Of a stretch of DNA of 64,000 bases, positions 16,275 to 23,692 are shown piece after piece. The translations under genes were made by a program, and so were the position numbers. Below the pieces are notes generated by a model. The model did not search any database and was not told the DNA's origin. It saw nothing but the letters and a program-made list of their open reading frames with translations. This DNA is from Nocardia brevicatena NBRC 12119 (lineage in GTDB: Bacteria; Actinomycetota; Actinomycetes; Mycobacteriales; Mycobacteriaceae). Every line of letters starts with the position of its first letter. Position 1 is the first letter of the stretch. Location: assembly GCF_000308495.1 (NCBI RefSeq), contig NZ_BAFU01000049.1, positions 1 through 64,000 on the forward strand. The letters are read 5' to 3'.

Positions 16275-17426
16275 TCACACGGCCAGTACGGTGCACGCGC
16301 TGATACCGGGCGCGCCGTAGACGTGGGTGAATCCGACCCTCGGCGCGCCGGGCACCTGCCGTGCGCCCGCCTCGCCGCGCAGCTGGGTCACGATCTCGTG
16401 CACCTGGCGCAGCCCTGAGGCGCCGATGGGCTCGCCATTGGCGATACAGCCGCCATCGGTGTTGACCGGCAGCCGTCCGGTGATCTCGGTATCGCCGGAG
16501 GCGATCCACTTCTCCTGCTCGCCGTGCTCGCAGAAACCGCATTCGGCCATATGCATGATCTCCGCGCCGCTCTCGGTGTCCTGGAGCTGCGCGACCCGCA
16601 CATCCTCCGGACCGATACCGGCCAGTTCGAAGGCGGCGCCCGCGGCATCGGCGCTCACGCTGGTGGGTTCGCCGGTGCCCTGTACGGCGGGGCCGAACAC
16701 CTCGAAAGAGCCGAAGCGGCGGGTGCGATGGCTGATCGCCCGCAGCCCCACAGCCCGGTCGCCGACCCGCTTGGCAGCCGACGGCGAGGCGACGATCACC
16801 GCCGCGCCGCCCTCACCGGGTGAGCAGAACATGAACTTGGTGAGCGGGTCGTTCACCATTTCCGAGGCGGCGATCTGCGCGGCGGTCAGCGGTTCGCGAC
16901 GCCAGGCGTTCGGGTTGAGCGCACCGTTGCGGTAGGCCTTCTCGGCGACGGCGGCCAGCGCCGCGGTCGGGATACCGTGCCGGCGCATATACCGGTTGAT
17001 CTTGGCGCCGAAGAACTGGGTGGTAACCATCAGACCCTCGGTGCCGTACCCCTCGGGCAGGCCCCACTCGGCGGGTGCCGGGTCGAAGGCGCCACGCGGA
17101 TGCTTGTCGAAGCCCACCGCGAGCGCGATCTCGGCGGCGCCCGCGCGAATGGCGTTGACCGCGGAGAACAGCGCCGAACCGCCCGTAGCGCACCCGTTCT
17201 CGACGTTGGTGAACGGTATGCCGGTGAAACCGAGGTCGGCCACCAGGGTGTCGGCCAGTCCCGAGCCGTCGCTGCCGCCGAAGGCGACCTCGATATCCGG
17301 CCAGGACAGCCCGGCGTCGGCCAGGGCGGCGCCGATCGCGGTGACGGCCATCTGCCGGCCGGTGACGCCGGGCTGTCTGCCGAACTTCGACAGACCTACT
17401 CCGATGATGGAGACGGGCTGATTCAT
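16275..17426 (-). CDS. SCP2-type thiolase/lipid-transfer protein, possible aldolase
   Basis: A 383-residue thiolase-fold protein. The nucleophile motif VENGCATGGSAL keeps Cys79. The second-half motifs differ from true thiolases: the usual HDxF stretch reads LQDTESGAEI (Gln282 for His), and the GHPxGATG motif reads GEPIGASG (Glu332 for His). It is directly followed upstream by a DUF35 protein, with ATGA overlap. That gene pair is the arrangement of Ltp2-ChsH2, where the thiolase-fold partner is a retro-aldolase. The present protein may thus cleave a C-C bond by an aldol rather than a Claisen reaction; retention of Cys79 leaves thiolysis possible. ATG 17426 is the coupled start. Confidence 0.85.
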   Translation of the reverse strand: MNQPVSIIGVGLSKFGRQPGVTGRQMAVTAIGAALADAGLSWPDIEVAFGGSDGSGLADTLVADLGFTGIPFTNVENGCATGGSALFSAVNAIRAGAAEIALAVGFDKHPRGAFDPAPAEWGLPEGYGTEGLMVTTQFFGAKINRYMRRHGIPTAALAAVAEKAYRNGALNPNAWRREPLTAAQIAASEMVNDPLTKFMFCSPGEGGAAVIVASPSAAKRVGDRAVGLRAISHRTRRFGSFEVFGPAVQGTGEPTSVSADAAGAAFELAGIGPEDVRVAQLQDTESGAEIMHMAECGFCEHGEQEKWIASGDTEITGRLPVNTDGGCIANGEPIGASGLRQVHEIVTQLRGEAGARQVPGAPRVGFTHVYGAPGISACTVLAV

Positions 17427-17806
17427 CGAGTCGGGCTTCCTTCCGTTTCGGTACCGCCGGGTTCGGTGATCACGGCGAACCGGGGCACCGGCGCGGCCGC
17501 GACGAGGCGCACCGGTGCCCGGTCCAGTTCGGTGAGGTCCGGACCCTCCAGTACGGCCTCCACCCGGATGCCGTCGGGAAGTTCCACCCAACCCACGGCG
17601 TAGGGCGAAAAACCCTCGGCGGGAACGACATAGGGCGGCGATTTGGGTGCGAAACGTTGCACCGTATACGCCCATACCACGCCCTCGCGGCTCAGCGGCC
17701 GAGGTCGGGCGGTGGGTGTGGCGCAGCGGGCGCACATCGTGCTCGCCGGGAAGCCGACGGTGCCGCATACGGTGCACTCGCTGCCTTCCCATACCGGTTC
17801 ATGCAT
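17423..17806 (-). CDS. Zn-ribbon OB-fold (DUF35) partner protein
   Basis: A 127-residue DUF35 protein. The rubredoxin-like zinc ribbon uses Cys11, Cys14, Cys25 and Cys28 (CTVCG, CARC). The OB-fold follows, with GVVWAYTV, SPYAVGWVELPDGIRVEAVL. Such proteins bind and steady thiolase-fold enzymes or MaoC hydratases on CoA esters (for example ChsH2). Its stop overlaps the thiolase start (ATGA), so a complex with that protein is the simplest reading. It lies 36 bases after the crotonase gene. Confidence 0.9.
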   Translation of the reverse strand: MHEPVWEGSECTVCGTVGFPASTMCARCATPTARPRPLSREGVVWAYTVQRFAPKSPPYVVPAEGFSPYAVGWVELPDGIRVEAVLEGPDLTELDRAPVRLVAAAPVPRFAVITEPGGTETEGSPTR

Positions 17807-17842
17807 GTCGTCTGTCTCCGAGGTGGTCGTCGTGTTTGTGGC

Positions 17843-18631
17843 TCAGCGGCCGACCCATTTGGGCTCGCGCTTCTCCAGGAAGGCGTTGACGCCCTCGCGG
17901 GCGTCCTCCGACTGCAGCGCGTTGCCCACCGCGAGGTGCTCCATGACCATGAGCGACTGGATATCGGCGTCCAGACCGCGGTCGATGGTCATCTTGGTGA
18001 GCTTCATGATGAAGGGGCTCTTGTCGACGATCGGCGCGATGAAGTCGGCCACCAGTTGGTCCAGTTCCTCGGCCGGGGCGGAGGCGTTGATCAGGTCGAA
18101 GGCCGCGGCCTCCTTGCCCGAGAGCAGTTTGCCGGTGAGCATCAGCTCCTTGGTCTTGCGGATGCCGATCATGCGGGGTAGCCGGTAGATCGGGCCCGCG
18201 CCGCCGAACAGTGCCCGGCGGATATGGAAGTCGCCGATCTTGGCGTCGTCCGCGGCCACGGCGAAGTCGCAGGAGATCATCAGCTCGAAACCGCCGGCGG
18301 TGACGTAACCCTCGAGCACCGCCACCGAGGGAGTGTTCATGGAGTAGAGCCGGTCGCAGACCTTCGCCGAGAGCACCGCGACGTCCATCGCGTTGGTCCT
18401 GCCGACGTAGTTCGCGCGCAGTTCGTCGAGGTCGAAGCCGGAGCAGAAAGTGTTCGCCCGGCCACGCAGCACCAGCACCTTCAGTTCGGGGTCGTTGTCG
18501 ACCTCGACGATGATCTCGTCCAGGCGGTGCAGCAGTTCGACGGTCACCGCATTCTTCTTGTGCGGGCGGTTGAGCCACACGCGGGCGATCTCGCCGTCCT
18601 TCTCGAGCACGATGTGGTCGGTGTCAACCAT
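17843..18631 (-). CDS. Enoyl-CoA hydratase/isomerase family protein
   Basis: A 262-residue crotonase, first gene of the nine-gene leftward operon. The oxyanion-hole strand FCSGFDLDEL and the helix AGGFELMISCDFAVAADDAK are normal. One catalytic glutamate is at GGFEL. The second, usually in a LPEV-type motif, is absent: the position reads KIGDFHIRRALFGG. Enzymes with one Glu often do isomerase, hydrolase or C-C-cleavage chemistry instead of simple hydration. ATG 18631 has a purine-rich AAAGAGGCCAAG ahead. Promoter and operator lie at 18664-18711. Confidence 0.88.
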   Translation of the reverse strand: MVDTDHIVLEKDGEIARVWLNRPHKKNAVTVELLHRLDEIIVEVDNDPELKVLVLRGRANTFCSGFDLDELRANYVGRTNAMDVAVLSAKVCDRLYSMNTPSVAVLEGYVTAGGFELMISCDFAVAADDAKIGDFHIRRALFGGAGPIYRLPRMIGIRKTKELMLTGKLLSGKEAAAFDLINASAPAEELDQLVADFIAPIVDKSPFIMKLTKMTIDRGLDADIQSLMVMEHLAVGNALQSEDAREGVNAFLEKREPKWVGR

Positions 18632-18663
18632 CTTGGCCTCTTTCGGGTCTCTTCGTTCGTAAT

Positions 18664-18711
18664 TGAACTGGATTCAATTCAGTTCTACTGGGTGAGGTGC
18701 ATCGCCGTCAA
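18664..18711 (-). promoter_or_regulatory. Promoter and operator of the nine-gene operon
   Basis: On the minus strand TTGACG (18706-18711) and TAGAAC (18682-18687) are 18 bases apart, a plausible sigma-70-type promoter. The plus-strand bases 18664-18679 read TGAACTGGATTCAATT, a match to WGAACNNNRTTCARTT, and GAACTG / CAGTTC arms flank it. The dyad overlaps and follows the -10, so a bound repressor should stop transcription of the whole operon. Confidence 0.6.
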
Positions 18712-18739
18712 CACGAAGCGACATCCTTTTCGCCGACGG

Positions 18740-19882
18740 TTACAGTCCGAGCAGGGCGGCGAGCCGAGCCCGGTGTGCGCGGGCATCGCCGTGCGCGGCC
18801 TCGTTGCCCAGTGCTCGGCGGTAGTAGGAATGCGCGGGATGCTCCCAGGTGAAGCCGACTCCGCCGTGCAGTTGCACGGCCTCCTCGGCCGCGGTCACGG
18901 CGGCCTCGGTGCATACCGCGCCCGCTACCGCGATCGCGGCCCGAGCGGAATCCGGGTCCTCGGCATACGCCGCCGCCGCGTAGCGCGAGGCCGACCGGGC
19001 CCGCTCCGAGAGCACCAGCAGGTCGGCCAGTCGGTGTTTGATCGCCTGGAATGAGCCGATCGGGCGGCCGAACTGGTGCCGGGTCCGGGTGTAGGCGATG
19101 GTGGTCTCCACCAGTCGGTCCACCACACCCGTGTTCTCACAGGCGACGGCCAGTGTTGTCAGGTCCCGCCGCCGCGCGGTCGCGGTCGGGATGCCCGCAG
19201 GTGTGGTAAGCGCGAGCGCGGGGCATCTCCGCAGCGTTGTATCCGCCTGTCGGCGCGTGGGGTCGAGTACCGTCCGCGGGCTGCGCTCTGTCCACGGACC
19301 TGCCCGGAAGGCGAACAGTCGACTCCCGTCGGGAGTGTCCGCCGTGGTCACGACGATATCCGCGGTCGCGCCCCCGAGTAGGTGGGTGATGGTTCCGTCG
19401 AGAGCCCATTCGCCTCCTTCGCGCTCGGCGCGCACGCGGTCGGTAGCCGGGTCGAGCGCGCTCACTGTGGCGAGGGACTCGCCGGTCAACACGCTCTCCA
19501 GCAGTTCGGCCACCGGCTCGGGATCGTCGGCGAGCAGCAGTGCCTGGGCGCCCAGGACGGCCGAGGTGAGCACCGGTTCGCAGACCAGCGCCCGGCCGCA
19601 CTCCTCCAGAATCGTGGCGAGTTCCGCGGTGCCGTAGCCGAGCCCGCCTCGATCCTCCGGCACGGCGATAGCGGCCACCGACATGTCTTCGATCAGCATG
19701 CGCCACAGATCCGGGGAATAGCCGAGTTCGGTGGCCGATGTGGTGCGCACCTGTTCTATATCGCTGTGTCGGGCGAACAACGCGCGCAGCGTGTCGCGCA
19801 GTTCGATTTGCTCGGCGTTCGGGTTCAACGCGGCGGGCTCCGTGCGCGGCCAGGGGGCTTCGAGAGTGCCGGCTGGGGTCAT
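18740..19882 (-). CDS. Acyl-CoA dehydrogenase, short/degenerate subunit type
   Basis: A 380-residue acyl-CoA dehydrogenase-fold protein. The N-domain (IAVPEDRGGLGYGTAELAT) and late helices (QLHGGVGFTWEHPAHSYYRR) are clear. Motifs of the middle beta domain are weak, and the protein ends HRARLAALLGL with no GGT or DGP FAD-contact segment. This is the pattern of the second subunit in heteromeric actinobacterial ACADs such as ChsE1-ChsE2. Pairing with the canonical FadE at 15051 is inferred. ATG 19882 has GGAGAA ahead; the longer upstream frame lacks a ribosome site. It is divergent from the SnoaL-like gene and shares its control region. Confidence 0.85.
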   Translation of the reverse strand: MTPAGTLEAPWPRTEPAALNPNAEQIELRDTLRALFARHSDIEQVRTTSATELGYSPDLWRMLIEDMSVAAIAVPEDRGGLGYGTAELATILEECGRALVCEPVLTSAVLGAQALLLADDPEPVAELLESVLTGESLATVSALDPATDRVRAEREGGEWALDGTITHLLGGATADIVVTTADTPDGSRLFAFRAGPWTERSPRTVLDPTRRQADTTLRRCPALALTTPAGIPTATARRRDLTTLAVACENTGVVDRLVETTIAYTRTRHQFGRPIGSFQAIKHRLADLLVLSERARSASRYAAAAYAEDPDSARAAIAVAGAVCTEAAVTAAEEAVQLHGGVGFTWEHPAHSYYRRALGNEAAHGDARAHRARLAALLGL

Positions 19883-19900
19883 GGCGATTCTCCACAAAGG

Positions 19901-19976
19901 TGAGTTCAGTTCGGTTGACTTGAGCGTAGTGCGGAAAACTCTCGACAAGAAGGGCTAAATCGAACTAAGTTCATTT
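19901..19976. promoter_or_regulatory. Divergent control region with operator sites
   Basis: CGAACTAAGTTCATTT at 19961-19976 matches WGAACNNNRTTCARTT except at two flank positions and touches the SnoaL start codon at 19978. A TCGACA (19942-19947) / TAAGTT (19966-19971) pair with 18-base spacing would start transcription about at that ATG, so the message may be leaderless. TGAGTTCAGTTCGGTT at 19901-19916, before the ACAD gene, matches only the right half of the motif. Confidence 0.5.
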
Positions 19977-19977
19977 C

Positions 19978-20358
19978 ATGGGCTACGAGATCGAAGAGTA
20001 CTACGCGAGGATCGACAGTGGCCGCCTCGACGACGCGACGAAGATGCTGGCCGCCGATGTCGAGTTCGTGATGGCGCTGCCTACCGGGGTGAACCGGGAC
20101 AGCGGTCGGGCCGCCATGCTGGCCTATCTGAGCGGCAGGCCGAAGGTCGACCGTAAACACCGATTGGTCCGGGTCGCCGCCGACGGTGACACGCAGTTCG
20201 CCTACGGCGATGTCACCGAACACGGTGGGACACTCACGGGCCATTTCCTCGGCGCGATGCACCTCGACCGGGACGGGCTGATCGACCGCTACCAGGTGAG
20301 CTTCATCCCGGACCACGCGCTCGTCCCGCAGGTCGGTGATATCGAAGACCTGGAATGA
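19978..20358 (+). CDS. SnoaL/NTF2-like protein
   Basis: A 126-residue protein with the NTF2-like cone fold: YYARIDSGRLDDATKMLAADVEFVM, then strands TQFAYGDVTEHGG and GHFLGAMHLDRDGLIDRYQV. Members in catabolic operons act as small isomerases, hydratases or cyclases, using an Asp/His pair in the pocket. There is no Shine-Dalgarno sequence; the operator ends one base before ATG, which supports leaderless translation. It belongs to the WGAACNNNRTTCA group of genes. Confidence 0.85.
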   Translation: MGYEIEEYYARIDSGRLDDATKMLAADVEFVMALPTGVNRDSGRAAMLAYLSGRPKVDRKHRLVRVAADGDTQFAYGDVTEHGGTLTGHFLGAMHLDRDGLIDRYQVSFIPDHALVPQVGDIEDLE

Positions 20359-20800
20359 CAACGCTCGGAACGGTTTTCCCGGTTATCCGCGCGCGGTTCG
20401 AATACCTGGATTTCGACAACCCGATCCACCGATGAGCCGTGTACGCCTATCGGGCGATCTGGTATTACCCCGCCGGGGAGATCCTCGTTCGGGTCGCTGC
20501 GTCACGGCGTCGCGTGGCCGACGTTCCGTGAGCGGATTTTCGGCTCCATCGATCGCGCCGAGTTGCCGCATTTTGCCACTGTGGCCGACCACTGGGGGGC
20601 TCACCGAACCCGATATCCACGAACCGGGTCTGCGGGCCATGGTCGACGGTCTGCTCGCCCGGCATCGAACCCCGTTCGTCACCCGGACATTCCGCAACTG
20701 TCGGTTGTCCATAGTAAAAGTCGCTTGTGGGGCAACGGGTTTGGCGACCGAGTCCAATCGGTAACCCGATACCCGAGATAGGCGACGAAAGGTGGCAACC
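20359..20800. other. Intergenic stretch, no supported gene
   Basis: A rightward frame is open through most of the region but has no ribosome site and no recognised domain. A piece at about 20626-20720 (GLRAMVDGLLARHRTPFVTR) looks coding-like and could be a relic. I see no promoter of note. Confidence 0.35.
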
Positions 20801-21211
20801 GTGGAGCGCGCCGAGGACGGGCGATACCGCCCATCGATCGATATGACGGATGTATCCGTGCCGGTGGAGGATTTTCCGTGTCATCGGTGTGGGGATGCGC
20901 TTGTTCTATCGGTGGAGATCCCGCATTCATTTCTCCGTGCCGACGGCTTCCAGGTGCACGGGACACGGAATATCGGACTGTGCGCGAACTGCGACCGGGA
21001 GAGGCCGACCGCGCGGGCGGTGATCGACCATTTTTCGGAAAGCGACGATATCGCTGCCGGGGATATGCCAACCGTGGCCGCCTCGTTACACGAGTGGCTG
21101 AGCGAAATGCTACCCGCGCGAGTGGATGACACGCAGGCGGCGCAACTGTTGTGTCGGCGTCCGGATCAGGGTCGCGGTGGTGTCGAAATGCGGGACGAAA
21201 CGGCGTGTTGA
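20801..21211 (+). CDS. DUF6300-family zinc-ribbon protein
   Basis: A 136-residue protein resembling DUF6300 of Streptomyces and Nocardia. Two CxxC pairs (Cys27/Cys30 in PCHRCGD and Cys61/Cys64 in LCANCD) make a zinc ribbon; a helical part (DMPTVAASLHEWLSEML) follows. The function of the family is unknown. GTG 20801 is chosen because GAAAGG lies 8-9 bases ahead; GTG 20792 is in frame too. The last 30 residues lack similarity to the family and may be read-through. It is the only gene in this part of the island without an evident metabolic role. Confidence 0.65.
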   Translation: MERAEDGRYRPSIDMTDVSVPVEDFPCHRCGDALVLSVEIPHSFLRADGFQVHGTRNIGLCANCDRERPTARAVIDHFSESDDIAAGDMPTVAASLHEWLSEMLPARVDDTQAAQLLCRRPDQGRGGVEMRDETAC

Positions 21212-21534
21212 GTCATCACCGTGATACCCCGAGCGGCCCGCGATTCCCCCGACGGTGCCGAGCCGGCCGGGAGCGGACGTCTGTCGATCGAGGAGGTTGC
21301 CCCTGTCCTCCTCGAAGAGCGCGCCGATTTTCGCCGCGCTATCCGACATCGAATATTCGGTGTACATGTGCGGGCGGACGAACGACGCTACCGCGGCCTC
21401 CGCGGGCGCGGGGTGGGCTCGGCAACGGTGATCGCCGGGGGCAGTCCTTGACGAAAAGACTTCGAGTCTCTAGCTTTCCGAACAGAACTTGGTTCAGTTA
21501 AGGGTTGTGGCCCTGTTCCCGAAAGGACGCTGCG
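21212..21534. other. Intergenic stretch before the ADH gene
   Basis: No gene is supported in 21212-21440. The right end holds the ADH promoter and operator listed separately. Confidence 0.45.
21448..21499 (+). promoter_or_regulatory. ADH promoter with regulon operator
   Basis: TTGACG (21448-21453) and TAGCTT (21471-21476) are 17 bases apart. AGAACTTGGTTCAGTT lies at 21484-21499, directly downstream of the predicted start point. It is the best copy of the shared motif, with perfect GAAC-N3-GTTC symmetry. ATG 21535 follows with GAAAGGAC as ribosome site. Confidence 0.65.
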
Positions 21535-22602
21535 ATGGCGCAGGCTGTCATGATGGCCGTGCAACTCACCGAGTGGGGTGCCGAGCCGGAGGTTCGGGAG
21601 GTGCCCGTACCCCGTCCACGTGGAGCGCAGGTGCTGCTGCGGGTCGCCGCGGCCGGACTGTGTCGCTCCGATCTGCACGTCATGGATTCCCCCGCGGGTG
21701 TATTCGACTACCCGCTGCCGCTCACCCTCGGGCACGAGGTCGCGGGGACCGTGGTCGAGGTCGGTCCCGACGCCGACCCGGGCTGGCTGGGGGAGCCGGT
21801 CGTAGTGCACGGGATCTGGAGTTGCGGTACCTGTCGCAACTGCCTGCGCGAGCGGGAGAACTACTGCCTGCGGACCCGGCCGCGTCCGGACGGCCGCTTG
21901 GTTCCCTTGGGCAACGGGCTCGGCCATCATGGTGGACTGGCCGAGGCGATGGTGGTGCCTTCGGCCCGGTGCCTGGTACGTGCGGGCGGGATCGACCCGG
22001 TGGACTGCGCCCCGCTGGCCGACGCGGGCGCCACCGCCTATCACGCCGTGCGCGGGCATATGGACCTGATCGATGAGCGCGCGGTGGCCTTGGTCGTCGG
22101 GATCGGCGGGTTGGGGCATCTCGCGGTGCAGATTCTGCGTGATCTCGGCGTGCGCGACCTCGTCGCGGTGGACGAGCGTGGTGAAGCCCGCGAACTGGCC
22201 GTGCGGCTCGGTGCCCTTGCCGCCTTCGACGATGTGGCGGGTGCCGTGCCGACCGTGACGGCGGCGGGCGGGGCGGACCTGGTCCTCGATTTCGCGGGCG
22301 CGCCGTCGACGGTCGGGCCCGCGGCCCGGGTACTCGCCCCCGGTGGCCGACTGGTGCAGGTGGGCGGTGCCGGCGGGCGTCTCGAAGTGGGTAAGGACGT
22401 AGGGCTGGCTTCCGGCTGGCAGGTGGCGGCGCCGTTCTGGGCGGCTCGCGCCGATCTGGCCGCCGTCGTGGACGCCGCCCGTCGCGGTGCGTTGCGCACC
22501 ACCACCTCGACATTTCCCCTCGCCGAGGCGCCGGCGGTGTACCGCGCACTGCGTGCGGGCGAGATCACCGGACGGGCGGTGCTGCTTCCGCCCGGGGCGT
22601 AG
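21535..22602 (+). CDS. Zinc-dependent alcohol dehydrogenase
   Basis: A 355-residue medium-chain dehydrogenase. Catalytic zinc ligands are Cys43 and His67-Glu68 (LGHEVAG). The structural zinc lobe Cys97, Cys100, Cys103 and Cys111 (SCGTCRNC, YC) is complete. The nucleotide fold has GIGGLGHLAVQIL, and VAVDER after strand 2 gives Asp, favouring NAD. It ends GEITGRAVLLPPGA. It probably oxidises an alcohol of the growth substrate to the ketone or aldehyde level before CoA activation. It has its own promoter with the regulon operator. Confidence 0.9.
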   Translation: MAQAVMMAVQLTEWGAEPEVREVPVPRPRGAQVLLRVAAAGLCRSDLHVMDSPAGVFDYPLPLTLGHEVAGTVVEVGPDADPGWLGEPVVVHGIWSCGTCRNCLRERENYCLRTRPRPDGRLVPLGNGLGHHGGLAEAMVVPSARCLVRAGGIDPVDCAPLADAGATAYHAVRGHMDLIDERAVALVVGIGGLGHLAVQILRDLGVRDLVAVDERGEARELAVRLGALAAFDDVAGAVPTVTAAGGADLVLDFAGAPSTVGPAARVLAPGGRLVQVGGAGGRLEVGKDVGLASGWQVAAPFWAARADLAAVVDAARRGALRTTTSTFPLAEAPAVYRALRAGEITGRAVLLPPGA

Positions 22603-22640
22603 GCGTCATTGCCGGTGTCGACCGTTTCCGCCGAGCGGGC

Positions 22641-22661
22641 TTGACCTAAACAATAGTTGAG
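22641..22661 (+). promoter_or_regulatory. Imperfect dyad before the FMN reductase gene
   Basis: CTAAAC / GTTGAG arms (22646-22661, 5 of 6 paired) follow a TTGACC at 22641. The sequence differs from the regulon operator, so the reductase may be under another regulator. No clear -10 was found. Confidence 0.3.
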
Positions 22662-22717
22662 GAAGCAGGGTGGTGTGCGGGCGGCCGACGAGGCCGCCGG
22701 ACGAAGGGAAGACATCG

Positions 22718-23314
22718 ATGACGACCACACCGACCGCCACCGATATGTCCGCGCTGCCGCTGCGGGTAGCAGTGCTGATCGGCAGCAGTAGAGAAGGGCG
22801 ATTCGCGCCGACCGTGGCCGACTGGTTTCTGGGCCGGACGAGTACACGGTCGGAGATCGCGGTGACCGTCGTCGATGTGGGAGAGGTGGATCTGCCGCGT
22901 TCGTTCGGGGCGCCGATACCGGGGGCCGACAGTACACGCGCCGCTCTCGCCGCCGCCGATGCCTTTGTGATCGTCACACCGGAGTACAACCACAGCTATC
23001 CGGGAGCCCTGAAAGACCTCATCGATAGGCATGGGCAGGAATGGCATGCCAAACCGGTCGGTTTTGTCAGCTATGGCGGACTGTCGGGCGGGTTGCGGGC
23101 GGTCGAGCATCTGCGCGGGGTTTTCGCCGAACTTCACGCCGTTACGGTGCGCGATACCGTCAGCTTCCACAATCCGTGGGGACAGCGCGATGAGCATGGC
23201 GCATGGGTGGCCGACGCGGGCGCCGACGCGGCGGCGAAAATCCTGCTGGACCAACTGGTGTGGTGGGGCGATGCGCTACGCGCCGCGCGCGCCGCCCGCC
23301 CATACGGTCGGTGA
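22718..23314 (+). CDS. NAD(P)H-dependent FMN reductase
   Basis: A 198-residue flavodoxin-fold reductase. The phosphate loop GSSREGRFAP, the EYNHSYPGALKDLID flavin/dimer motif and the SYGGLSGGLRAVEHLR strand-helix are typical of the NADPH-dependent FMN reductase/azoreductase family. ATG 22718 has GAAGGGAAG ahead. It could supply reduced flavin to a monooxygenase or handle quinones; no flavin monooxygenase gene is adjacent. It ends the rightward series of the catabolic island. Confidence 0.85.
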   Translation: MTTTPTATDMSALPLRVAVLIGSSREGRFAPTVADWFLGRTSTRSEIAVTVVDVGEVDLPRSFGAPIPGADSTRAALAAADAFVIVTPEYNHSYPGALKDLIDRHGQEWHAKPVGFVSYGGLSGGLRAVEHLRGVFAELHAVTVRDTVSFHNPWGQRDEHGAWVADAGADAAAKILLDQLVWWGDALRAARAARPYGR

Positions 23315-23550
23315 GCTCCACGACGCAGGACGCGGCGGTGGTGGCCGGTGTGGCGTGGGACGTCCGGCCGCTGATCGTCTTTCGGGTCCCTCAGGGATTC
23401 GGCGGTGGCCGGTCCATCCGGATGGACTCGGATTCGGGTGCCATCCGCGGCGATGTGCGTGCTCCGGGCGTGCACCGGGGTCCCTACCCGGCCCATCTCT
23501 GTGGCCATGTCACCGCGCCGCGGTACGAACCCGCCGCCGACGGCCCGCGG

Positions 23551-23640
23551 TTCGGCATCCGATTCCGCGAGCGCGGCGGTCGGAACCGGATTATCGCGCA
23601 CTCGCAGGTCGCGGGTGAACGATTCGATCGTGACGGTCAC
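23551..23640 (-). pseudogene. 5' remnant of a DNA photolyase/cryptochrome gene
   Basis: From GTG 23640 the minus strand reads MTVTIESFTRDLRVRDNPVP, then TAALAESD. FTRDLRVxDNPxL..A is the strongly conserved beginning of photolyases. After about 30 codons similarity stops and the frame runs into unrelated sequence. It begins 52 bases after the lipocalin stop on the same strand, so it was probably the second gene of a lipocalin-photolyase operon. Lipocalin, photolyase and a cobalamin MerR regulator occur together in LitR light-response clusters. The enzyme itself is gone. Confidence 0.5.
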
Positions 23641-23692
23641 CGTAACCGATCCCGGTGGGCGGTGCGGCCCGCACGGCCGTCGAACACGCCCA

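Noticed and set aside
18664-18679. KstR or KstR2 box in the catabolic island
   Set aside because: KstR needs AAC-NN-GTT and KstR2 a CAAG/CTTG core; the observed motif has a three-base spacer and a GAAC/RTTC core.
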